Source: Artocarpus heterophyllus (taxonomy: Eukaryota > Streptophyta > Magnoliopsida > Rosales > Moraceae). Taken from it: 64,000 bases of DNA. Below are positions 23,801 to 34,009 of this stretch, one piece after another. The stretch is taken from positions 31,526,147 to 31,590,146 of the forward strand of contig CM046348.1 in assembly GCA_025403435.1 (NCBI GenBank), given 5' to 3'. Position 1 is the stretch's first letter; the number at the start of each line of letters is the position of its first letter. The notes below the pieces were generated by a model, which searched no databases, was not told the origin of the DNA, and saw only the letters and a program-made list of their open reading frames with translations. The position numbers and the translations under genes are program-made.

Positions 23801-25556
23801 CGCACTCAAAATTTGGAGATGTTATCTATATGGCGCAAAGTTCGAGCTATATTCAGATCATCAAAGTCTGAAATATTTGTTTACTCAAAAGGATCTCAAT
23901 CTAAGGCAACGAAGATGGACTGAGTACATGGTGGACTATGACTTTAGTATCCAATATCATCCTGGAAAAGCAAATGCCGTGGCAGATGCTCTAAGTCGTA
24001 AGAACAACGGACGTATAGCCAGTTTAGCATTGGAAGATTGGAGACGAGTCACCATCGCCGACTTCAACTTGCAATATTATGAAGATGACGAGAGAGCTTT
24101 CCTATTCAATGTGATAGCAACTCCTACGTTAATTCAGAAAGTAAAACAAGGACAATGGCACGATGAAGGATTACGTAGGGTTTGGGAGCAAATACAAAAT
24201 GGAGAACAACTGGATGGATGGCAGATTGAGCCAGAAGGATTTTTACTTTACAAAGGAAGATTAGTTGTTCCAGAGGATCCATATCTCAGGCATGCGGTGC
24301 TAGATGAGGCTCACCGTTCAAAGTTTGCTATTCATCCTGGAAGCACAAAAATGTATATGGATCTAAAACGACAATACTGGTGGCGAGGAATGAAACGAGA
24401 TGTAGCAACCTTTGTCTCTAAGTGCATGACGTGCCAACAGGTTAAAGCGAAACATCAAAAGCCTGGAGGCGAGTTGAGGAGCTTACCTATTCCAGAATGG
24501 AAGTGGGATCATGTGACAATGGACTTTGTTACTGGATTTCCTAAGACTTAAATAGGGCATGACGCCGTTTGGGTAATTGTAGATCGTTTAACTAAGACAG
24601 CCCACTTCATCCCAATCAGAACTAGTTATAGTGTCTCAAAATTATGTCAATTATACGTGGAAAAGGTAGTGACATTGCATGGAGTGCCAATGTCAATAGT
24701 TTCTGATAGAGATACACGTTTCACGTCGAAATTTTGGAGAGGATTGCAGAGGGCCTTGGGAACTCAATTGAATTTTAGTACAGCTTTTCATCCTCAAACA
24801 GATGGACAATCTGAACGTGTCATTCAGATTCTCGAGGATATGCTTCGGGCTTGTGTGCTGGACTTTGGAACAAATTGGGCTGCACAGCTGCCATATGTTG
24901 AATTCGCATATAACAACAGTTACCAAGCAAGTATTAGAATGGCTCCATATGAGGCCTTATATGGTAGACCTTGTAGATCTCCATTGTGTTGGGCTGAAAA
25001 GGAAGAGCGTCTTGAACTTGGGCCTCAGTTTATCAGAGAAACAACGGACAAGATCCAGATTATTCGCGAACGTCTTCAGACAGCTCAAAGTCGACAAAAG
25101 AGTTATGCAGATAAGAGGAGGCGACCTTTAGAGTTCATGATTGGAGACTTTGTGTTCTTAAAAGTGAAACCAAAACGAGGTGTATCCCGATTTGGTGTTA
25201 AAGGAAAGTTAGCACCAAGGTATACAGGACCGTTTGAGATTGTGGAACGCATTGGAACGTTGGCATACCGTTTAGACCTACCACCACAATTGTCTCATGT
25301 ACATAATGTGTTTCATGTATCGATGTTGAGAAAGTATGAACCCGACCCTTCACATGTGATCATGTGGACAGATGTGCCGATTCAAGGAGATACGAATTAT
25401 GAAGAAATTCCAGTTCAAATACTGGATCATGAAATAAAAATATTACGTCGTCGTGAAATTCCTCTGGTGAAAGTGATGTGGCAACACCATGATGTGGAGG
25501 AAGCCACATGGGAACTTGAATCTGAAATGAGAGAAAAGTATCCACATTTGTTTTAA
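20859..25556 (+). pseudogene. Tekay gag-pol polyprotein with two in-frame stops
   Basis: One frame runs from ATG 20859 (MPPRRQ...) to a stop at 25556, broken only by TGA at 23715-23717 and TAA at 24549-24551. Order by position counted from the ATG: gag capsid domain (about 75-230), CCHC zinc knuckle [14 protein letters not shown] (about 297-310), aspartic protease [10 protein letters not shown] (about 454), reverse transcriptase with FIDDIL (about 789), RNase H starting at YTDASG (about 935) and cut by the first stop at 953, integrase zinc finger and DDE core (second stop at 1231; VSDRD and SERVIQILEDM follow), and a chromodomain-like end (EEATWELE, ending KYPHLF). Each stop is one C-to-T change from a sense codon. 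The frame is open to 20817, but that start is a TTG. Confidence 0.93.
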
Positions 25557-25599
25557 CATTGTAATCAGTGTAAGAAATTTCGAGGACGAAATTTTTTAT

Positions 25600-25612
25600 A
25601 GGAGGGGAGAGC
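25600..25612 (+). other. Polypurine tract of the Tekay-type element
   Basis: AGGAGGGGAGAGC directly precedes the 3' LTR start TGTAACACCC. The same pattern on the minus strand at 52121-52133 marks the older Tekay fragment. Confidence 0.9.
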
Positions 25613-28418
25613 TGTAACACCCGTATTTTTAACGGGCATGATTTTGTAAAATTTAATGAATAAAATGTGACTATTTAAAATTACTAAGTTGTTTACGATC
25701 ATTAAAAAAAAAATACCACTTTAGTATTTTCTTACCAAGTCTTCCTAAGAAACATTCAAAATTTACCAACACTTCTACCAATCTTGTCTCCCTAAATTAT
25801 TGCTCAATTATATAGCCTTCTTCTTATTTTGCTAAAGGTATCCGAAGGGGACATTGAATTATTTTCCCTCAATTCATAAAAGACATGGAGATATTTTCTC
25901 AACCACCTCTTTAATTATTTCCTTATCTTCTTCTATAATTCACTCCAATTGTCCCCTCAATTATGTTAGCATGATTTGCTAAAAATCTTCATGGGAGACA
26001 AGATGATATTTTCCTTTAAGACTCTTTTGTTTCTTCTTACAACTTTCCCCCGTAAACATCCCATTCCTCTTAAGCATTTTGATATCTTTTTATTTAACTA
26101 TCACCACCTTCTTCTCTAGTTCTCATTCTCTCCCTTTCTCACTTCAAATTTCTAACTAAAGACATAGAGCACAAAGCTCTCTTTGTGGCCAAGACAATTA
26201 TAATTCCCAACCATGATCGAGGCGGTTTTAGAGTTAATTCAAGCTTGATTGTTAACCCAAACTTTGGTGCTTTTCAAAGAAGTTTTGAGGTAGGTTTTCT
26301 TTAATCTAAACTTAGTTTTTAGTATGTATTTTCTCCATGTTTAATGCATAATTTTCGTGTTCAAAATTCATGCAAATTTCTAGTTAAGTTAACATGCATC
26401 CTTAAACATTTATGAACAAAAACTTGAGTCTTGAGTTACAACCCACAACCAACTTTTATTTTGGTTTGATGACAATGTTAGAAACATGTTAGGAATGTTT
26501 AAAACCGGTTTCCATAACTTTAAGATTGATGTTCTAATGTTTTGAGCTTAAAGAGCAAATTTAAGCATGTTTTCATCATTATTTACAAGAAAGGCTAGAG
26601 ATATAATTTGATAATGATTTTGGTATAAAACTCATGAGAATATGTTTATTCTGATTATATAATGCATGTTGCATATTTTGGAATGGTTTTGAGATTTTAA
26701 ACAAGGATAATATGCTTTAAGTTAAAGAAAAATTTGACATCCCATAAACTTTATAATACCTCTATGGGCAGTGGCTATTTCTTAAAATTCTGGAGTTAAA
26801 TGAAAATGAATTTTGTAAATTGGTTTGCATATTTAAAAAGTAGACATCCTAAGCTTTCCAATGAGCTATCATGACCCTAAATCGGAGTTGTATTTTAATT
26901 TCTATGAATTTTTCAATTTTCGGATTAGAAACTAGTAAACCTGCCAGTGGTAATAAACCACCCGTCTATCTTAAGTAAACCACCTGTTAACCCGTGTGTT
27001 AATTGTAGATAGTGAATCCGCCTTTTTACAAAAGTATACCACCAAGTTGCCATGGTATACTAGCTGTTAACTTGAACCAAAAACCCAATTTTGCTCACCT
27101 TCTAGTCTCTTAATGTCTTACAACCTTTCCAATACTACCCTAAATGATTTATGAATTCTTATTAGAGACTAAAACATAAAAATTGCTTGTATGTATTTTA
27201 TATTGCGTTTAAGATAAAAATTGTTTACTTGGTATTTAAAGAACAATTGCATAAAAATACTTTAATGGCACTAGTAGACGGGTTTACAAATAATTCACTT
27301 ATGAATGTGATTATACGTTGTGCTTTAGTTTTAATTGTCCTTATGCATGCCTTAGGGTCAAGGATGTGTGGAGCTAACGTTGATTAATTCCGAGAATAAA
27401 AGTTTGTTGTTAAGCTTTGAAGGTAGGGATTCTATTACTCATCTTTTGTGAGGTTTTGGTAAATTAAATTTGATTGTTTTATATTGTAAAATATGTATAT
27501 TGTATAGCGATAAATATAATGATTTGACATATGTTATAAATTGAGAAGCATGGTTAGGAAATTGACTCTATAAATATAAATTGAATACAAAGGAATAGTG
27601 AGATGTAAAAAGGGCGACGGTTACGTCCTTGGGCACGAATACCCTAAAAGGAAAAATAGGGGGAAGGTGATGACGCTTCCTTGGGTTGAAAGTCCCAGAA
27701 CACACTGTACAGGAATCGATTTGGTGAGGACTCGGGGCTTGATGTCCCCTCACCGGAACACCCTTGAAATGTTTATAGGGTGATCAAGTACGCCCATTTG
27801 GGTTTCGATGAGTTGAGTGATACTCAATTTAACATGGATACCTAGGAACAATGATGATTGGTAATATTTGTATAAATGTGTAATTATGACACTTGGTAAT
27901 GATTAACTACGGTATCCATAAGATGTGATCATAATAAACCTCATAATCTGGAATATGATGTAACCTACTAACCATGCAGTTTTTAATGTGGTAATGGATA
28001 AACCATAAGGTGAGTCATGATTTCCCTACTGGGCATGTCGATGCTCATCCCTATCATATCTTCATATCTCAGGTGGAACTCAGTGCAACATATTTGAAGA
28101 GGAATAAGCGAAAACAATCTTGCTGTTTTCGTGTTAGAAGACCCTGTTTAATTACAACTTATCTACAACATGTAAGAGTTGTATTATTTTTTTTTATGGC
28201 TGTGTTAAGTTATTTGGGAATTGTACTATGGTGATGATGACTGTAATTATATATATTTGGTGCTACACTAAAAACTGTGGTTTGTATTTAAAACGTTTAT
28301 TTTTATTTTTCTTGTTGTTTAAAGACCCATGGGCATTGTTTAATTGATTTAAATAATATAAAATTTAAAATTATTTTTATTTATTTAAAACTGTTAACCC
28401 CCACATAGGGGTGTTACA
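25613..28418 (+). repeat. 3' LTR of the Tekay-type element
   Basis: It is almost identical to 17901-20707: ten rather than eleven A in the run near 25704, and two T-to-C differences near 27751 and 27967. It starts TGTAACACCC, ends GTGTTACA, and is followed by the target duplicate ATCAT. Confidence 0.95.
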
Positions 28419-28423
28419 ATCAT

Positions 28424-29172
28424 ATTTGATCATATCTTCCAACATATAATAGGCTTCGTCAATAGGTAATAGGTAAAAAACAATGGGTCCATCTCCTCTT
28501 TCTATCTAATTTCTAGTTTCAAGACTTAACCCATCATAGAAAATTCCCAGAAGATAATCCTAAGAAAAACTGTGGTGAGAAAACCTATCTAGCAAGTCTT
28601 TATATCTCTACCAAGCACTATAAAGTGGTTCTAGGTGTTGTTGGGAAAAATTTGCAATGATTTCTCTATGAACTTCCCAAAATATATTTTTTAATTTTTT
28701 AATTTTTTAATTTTTTTTTATTTTTTTTAATTTTCTTATTTTTTAATTTTTTTTGAATTTTTTTAAAGAAAAATTTTCAAGTTGAATAATGCTCAATTAA
28801 TTGGATTCCCAGATCGTTGGGGGGTCACACTGGACACGCTTAGAATTCTCAACTTTATTAGGTTTTAACCTTATGGTCGTGGGATCGAGTCCTAACGATA
28901 GGCCTTTTTGACAGAATCCAATAAATCTTGCGACTACCTAAACTTGCAAAACAAAAAACAGGATGCTAAGCTTTTCTTTATCCGGAACAAATAAAGTAGT
29001 AAGTGAAAAGCATCCGCCCTTTTTGATTTTATTATTTATTTATTTGAATTTTTTTGATAATAAACAAGCTAATTAAAAATGCAAATAATTCAAATAATAT
29101 TTACAAAGGTAGAGATAGATCACTTACCTGTTTTTCTGTTTAATTCAGCAATCTGATAGAGTAATAGCACCT
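28424..29172 (-). pseudogene. Gag-like segment and leader of Tat-type element 1
   Basis: On the minus strand from about 28640 to 28424 a broken frame reads DRFSHHSFS, IFYDGLSLETRN and AYYMLEDMIKYD, matching the gag-like frame at 55347-55754. The Tekay insertion at 17901/28418 cuts it right after YMLEDMIKYD, and it resumes at 17895 with DYWRLNS. The rest (28680-29172) is T/A-rich leader between the primer-binding site and gag. In-frame stops are present. Confidence 0.65.
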
Positions 29173-29189
29173 CCCCAGCAACGGCACCA
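29173..29189 (-). other. Primer-binding region of Tat-type element 1
   Basis: The minus strand reads TGGTGCCGTTGCTGGGG, the hallmark sequence found just after the 5' LTR in Tat/Athila-type plant gypsy elements. It fixes the orientation and the LTR end at about 29199. Confidence 0.8.
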
Positions 29190-29198
29190 AATTTTTAG

Positions 29199-29802
29199 TG
29201 GTAACACCCCAAAATGTGTTTCTTCTTAAATGACAGACGTTTATAGTATAGAAAGTTGTCGTATCCACATGGAGGTGAAAATTTATAACTCGAGAGATTG
29301 TTAAATATAAATATTCAAAAAAGCAAGCGGTACTTCAAAACAAAGTTAAAAGTAAAATAAATATTTTTGTGATTTTTTTAATTCACAATTAAAAGCATAA
29401 AATTTAAACGGTGAATCTTTGGGAATCTCTTGTTTGTTTTGCAACTGGTATGAAATTTTTACTCTATTTAATTAATTATCTAAGGCATTTGATTTATTTT
29501 ATCTTTTCTTGTTAATCGCAAGCACTTTTACTATTTGTATAAGTCAATTGAGAGTGACAATATAGCAAGCCATAATGCAGAAAGGGTCTTCCTATAAAAG
29601 TAACAAAATAATCATCTCTCACTAATGATTAGGTGCACTAATTATGCAAATTATAACTGTTGTCACTACAATTATAATTAACATAATCTTAAGATAGAAA
29701 AGATATTAACAAATTAAAATTATTATATTTTTATGGAATAAATTATTACATTAATTCCAGCAGCACCTCGACTTATTAAATGGTTTAAGAATATACTATC
29801 AA
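29199..29802 (-). repeat. Truncated 5' LTR of Tat-type element 1
   Basis: About 604 bp align with 13504-14112 of the 3' LTR. The match ends abruptly near AAGAATA, where copia reverse transcriptase sequence begins. About 1.55 kb of the outer (U3) part is missing, consistent with a deletion across the element border. Confidence 0.75.
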
Positions 29803-32536
29803 ATCTTATGTTCTAAAAATAAAAAGCCTGCTTAAGTCCATAAATTGACTTTAGCAGCTTATAGACCTTGCTCTCTTGACCCTTAGCCACCCATCTAGCT
29901 GTACCATATATATGGACTCATCAAGATAGCCATTCAAAAAAGCCATCTTGACATTCATTTGTCAAATCTTATAGTCAAGAGCAGCAGTTATGGGCAAGAG
30001 AATACGGATATATTTAATCATAGCCACAGGTGAAAAGGTTTTCTCGTAATCGATTCCTTCCTTTTGTGTATATCCCTTAGATACAAATCTAGCCTTATAG
30101 GTTTCAACTTTGTCATCTGCTCCTCTTTTTCTCTTATAGATCCCCTTACATCTCATGGATTTTACCCTTTCAAGAAGATCCATAAGTTTCAAGACTTGAT
30201 TATTCTCCATAGACTTCATCTTAGTGTTCATAGCTTCTGCCCTGAGCTTTGAATCAACATCTTCTATTGCTTTTGTTTAAGTATAAGGATCCCTATCATG
30301 TTCAACCGGTTCAGCCAAGTAGGCATCACCATTGAATATATACCTGTCGGGTTAACACCCAACCTCCCACTACACCGAAGCTCCCTAAACTATTGTTTGG
30401 TTAGTTTTTCTACATTGATTGGATTGCTTTCAACCTGAACCCCCGGAGTGATTGAATCACTCGCCAACTCCTTGAGTACAACTTTACTTCAAGACTTAAA
30501 GTCATTCATGTAACTTTCCTCAAGAAATGATGCATTTGTTGAAATCACGACTTTATTTTCTTTTAAGTTATAGAAATAACCTCCTTTAGTCCCTTTTGCA
30601 TATCTTACAAACACGCAAACTTTCGAATATGCTTCCAACTTGTTCACTTCCTTAGACAAGACATGAGTCAGACATCCCTATATACAAATATGGTTTAAGG
30701 ATGTCTTCATACCAATCCATAACTCGTGAGGAGTTTTAGGAACCGACTTTGAAGGTATATTGTTCAAAAGATAACATGTGGTTTGTGGTGCATATCCATC
30801 AAAGAATAAAGGTAATGTCGAATAATTCATTATAGACCTAACCATATCCAACAAAGTCCTACTCCTTCTCTCAGCCACACCATTCTGCTACGGAGTGCCC
30901 GATATAGTCAAATAGGATAAAATCTCATTCTCTAATAAGTGTCCTAAGAACTCATCAGAGAAATATTCTCTACCTAGATCAAATTGAAGTACCTTTATGG
31001 TTTAAACTAATTGCTTCTCCGCTTCAACCCGAAGCTTCCTGAACTTGTCAAAAGTTTTGCTTTTATGATGCATTAGGTAGACATACCCATATCTTGAGTA
31101 ATCATTAATAAAAGTAACGAAGTACTCATACTGTCTGTGTGCCTTGATGTTTATGGGATTACAAACAGCACTATGCACAAGTTCTAGAACCCCCCATTGC
31201 CCTTAGACCCAAATGGTCTTTTGGTCATTTTGCCCCCTAAACAAGATTCACATTATGGTATAGATTCTATCTTTATGTGACTTAAAGGTCCGTCCCTTAC
31301 CAGCCTTTGAATCCTATTCAGGTTAATATGACATAATTGCAAATGCCAAAGATAAGTCTTATTAGAGTGAGAAGTTTTGAGTCTTTTAGAGTTATTATTA
31401 ACCTTAGTGTTCAACAATGAGTCCATCTTAGGTTTGAGAAAATATAGATTGTTTTGCATTCATTCATCCTAGATAAAAGATTTGTTTTTACAAATCACTA
31501 CTTTATTATTGAAAGATATTGAATAAGAGTCTTTAAATAAACAAGATATAGATATTAAATTCCTTTTGAGTTTAGGAATATAAAAACAATCTTTCAAAAC
31601 TAAAATCCTATAATTATCAAAATAAAGATGGACGTCTCCCCCTGCTTCAGCCAACACTAAGGATCCATTGTCCATTCGCAATGTATATGTAGCAGACTTC
31701 TCATTTCCTTGAACCCTTCCTTGAGAAATGAAGTCCTTGCAATTCTTATTGATATGCCCAATTCTCCCATAGAAAAAGCACTTGAGCTTCTTTGGGTTTT
31801 TCTTTTTTGTCTTCTTATCCTTGCCTTTCGCTGGGACAGAAGATTTTTCGTTCTTAGCCTTCTGCTTATTTCCATTCCCTGGGTTAGGATTGGAACCATA
31901 TGCAACCGCCAAGTTAGCCTTACCACTAGTAGGAGTTTCCCTGATTAGATTTTCAAACTCCTATAGCTGCTTCATCAGCTCCGCCAGGGTCACATCCTGT
32001 TTATTGCTCAAATTATATAAAGTTTTAAATGGGATGAACTCCTTAAATAGAGTCCCAAAAACCATAGTCATCTATGACTCAGCATCAATATTAGGTCCAT
32101 GGGTTCGAGCCTCAATGAGGTAACCCATGACTAACATTATATGCTCCTTCACATGAGTCCCTGGTGTTTGTTTGCAGTTTAAGAGTTTCAGAAGAGCTAC
32201 TTGTTGTTTTGTTAGGGCTTGGCCTCCAAACATGTCTTCCAGATCATCCAAGATCTGCTTACCAGTTTTATAATTCTCATGTTGAGCCTACAGCACATTA
32301 TTCATGCCAGCCATAACGTAACAACAGGCCTAATCGTTAGTATCTTTTCAACGATCATACACTTGGATTTGCTCATTTGTGGAATCCTCGGTAGGTTCGG
32401 AAGGACATGATGTTATCAGCACAAACTTTAGTTTCTCAAAGAAAAAGACGATGTTCAGGTTCCTTTTTCAATCATTATAATTTTTGCCAGTTAATATGAT
32501 CTTATCGAGTATTGATGATAAAGCATTTTTAGACAT
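29803..32536 (-). pseudogene. Copia gag-pol, N-terminal part (gag, zinc knuckle, protease, integrase, start of reverse transcriptase)
   Basis: An ATG at 32536 opens gag (MSKNALSSILDK...), broken by several stops. Then follow a zinc knuckle whose second Cys is replaced (CFFYGRIGHINKNC, about 31786), a protease region ending near 31469, a GAG-pre-integrase domain (LWHLQLCHINLNRIQRLV, about 31340), integrase (30400-31250, with RTLLDMVRSIMNYSTLP) and the start of reverse transcriptase (YKARFVSKGYTQKEGIDYEKTFSPVAM cut at 20: YKARFVSKGYTQKEG, about 30110), then KLLKSIYGLKQA and NIRFD near 29810. The continuation lies at 13503-12494. Many frameshifts and stops. Confidence 0.88.
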
Positions 32537-33242
32537 TTTAATTTACAACAAAGATTCATATACCAAATATAAGCAAACATTTCACAACAGTTTAGTAAGA
32601 TAACACAAACAAGTAAACATACAATTGTGTTTATGTGTCAAAACCTTGAAAATATCACATCCTTACAATGATAATTCCTAACTCAGAATCTAGCAAGCCG
32701 CCTAAGGGAGACTTGCCAAATTTAATTAGGAACATAGATTCCCTCTGATTAATATATGTCATCCAAGACCCATATGATCTAGCATATACTAATAATCGTT
32801 TTTTCGGCCATTAATTTCATTAACAAGGCTCCCAAGGGAGGTAAATAACAAATTTAATCTTGACTGTATAACCGTCATCTCAACTATTTTATCCATGATT
32901 TATAATCGCCAGCTACTATTGTACAATGATAAATCATGCTAAAACAAATTATCCCTTTGGAGATTCAACTCAAAACATGATGAAATCCCTTCTTAGGGGT
33001 TAGAATCACCATGTGCTACCTATGGACCAATGATAGAGGCCGTAGGTCCTTTCTTCGAAAACCTTTTCCTACTCAATATTTTAAAAGTCAAAGTTTTGTA
33101 TTAACATGCATGAACAATTTTTAATGAGTGGCATGCCCTATTCTACATGACATGTGATCAAGATACATGGTAAATCATAATAAAATGCAGACAAGCAAAG
33201 CAACATGCAAAGCTACAAGTAAAATAATAAATAGCCGTAATA
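32537..33242 (-). other. Untranslated leader of the copia element
   Basis: This sequence lies between the LTR remnant and the gag ATG. It has no coding content and no recognisable copy elsewhere in the window. No clear primer-binding site is visible at its upper end, in line with damage at the LTR border. Confidence 0.45.
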
Positions 33243-33602
33243 TCATAGTTTCTGCTCGTGAGGTCCCACTTCGATGACCAAGACATCTCCTATTAGGGAT
33301 ATAAACAACATAACAATCTTAGCACAAATAAAGCGCCCAACTTTATTCTCTCAATTGCAGATCTTCTGATTTAGCCCATCACTTTTAAGATTTATGTCTT
33401 CCGCATAACCTGTCCATTATCTGCATAATTCTTAAAGGTTTAGATCGATAGTCTCAAACTTTTATTTGCTTAATATGCATTCAACAGAAATGAACATAAA
33501 GAGGACAACATTTGGTATATAAATAATAATATACTCTTTATTGATAAAATGTCTCCAAAAACTTATTACAACATTTTATTCCTTAGGGAACTATATCTAA
33601 CA
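33243..33602 (-). repeat. 5' LTR remnant of the copia element
   Basis: It aligns with 12121-12479 at roughly 80-85 percent by eye, including the shared end TGTTAGAYATAG on the minus strand. The rest of the LTR, present in the left copy down to 10564, is absent here. Confidence 0.7.
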
Positions 33603-33681
33603 GATAGAGAAGGCATTTTGATTGGTTTTCTATAAATCGGTGGTGCTTTAACTGGTTTAAAAAAATTAAGAGGTATAGTAA

Positions 33682-33806
33682 AATAAGATATATAGGTTAA
33701 GGGGCATTTATGAAAATAATCTTATACTTAAACAATATAATAATAAGATATATAGGTTAAGGGGCATTTATAAAAATAATCTTATACTTAAACAATATAA
33801 TAATAA
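33682..33806. repeat. 60-bp tandem duplication
   Basis: Two copies with an exact 60-bp period, including GGTTAAGGGGCATTTAT, differ at one base (33712 against 33772). The near-identity suggests a recent slippage event. No gene is involved. Confidence 0.85.
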
Positions 33807-34009
33807 AAAATGAAAACATAGATTCATTTTCATAAAGTACACATACATTCATTATTCTTATGAACTCGATCATAAAATCCTTTTTTTTTCTTTTTTTTTT
33901 AAAGAAAATGGAATGTATTAACCATAAGACAAGTCCTAATGGATTAAGCTAGAGAGCCTACCAGCTAAATAATCAGTCTAATAAATAAACAAATAAAGAA
34001 AGTAAAAAC

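Larger units (their letters stand above)
17901..28418 (+). mobile_element. Nearly intact Tekay-type chromodomain Ty3/gypsy retrotransposon
   Basis: LTRs of 2807 and 2806 bp (17901-20707, 25613-28418) flank a primer-binding site, one long gag-pol frame and a polypurine tract. The target duplication ATCAT is perfect (17896-17900 and 28419-28423). The host sequence on either side joins in frame into a gag-like segment of the Tat-type element. Long LTRs, gag-pol in one frame and a C-terminal chromodomain-like segment point to the Tekay (Del) lineage. By eye the LTRs differ at two bases (near 20041 and 20257) plus one A in a homopolymer, so insertion is very recent. Two in-frame stops make this copy non-autonomous. 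Confidence 0.95.
10564..33602 (-). mobile_element. Ty1/copia retrotransposon interrupted by nested gypsy elements
   Basis: The two outer pieces, 10564-13503 and 29803-33602, together make one minus-strand copia element: 5' LTR remnant (33243-33602), leader, gag, zinc knuckle, protease, integrase and first part of reverse transcriptase on the right; rest of reverse transcriptase, RNase H, purine tract and 3' LTR on the left. The interruption falls inside reverse transcriptase between the segments ...NIRFD and NGNVVF. The domain order gag-PR-INT-RT-RH is diagnostic for copia. Many stops and frameshifts show it is dead. The LTRs share only about 360 bp because the right one seems internally deleted. 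I found no convincing target duplication. Confidence 0.8.

Noticed and set aside
28880..28900. GGGATCGAGTCC resembling a tRNA B-box, also near 56030
   Set aside because: No matching A-box or cloverleaf can be drawn around it; it is part of the Tat leader shared by both elements.
33602..33606. GATAG as target duplication of the copia element
   Set aside because: The left flank at 10559-10563 (about ATTAG) matches only three of five bases, and the lower LTR edge is uncertain.
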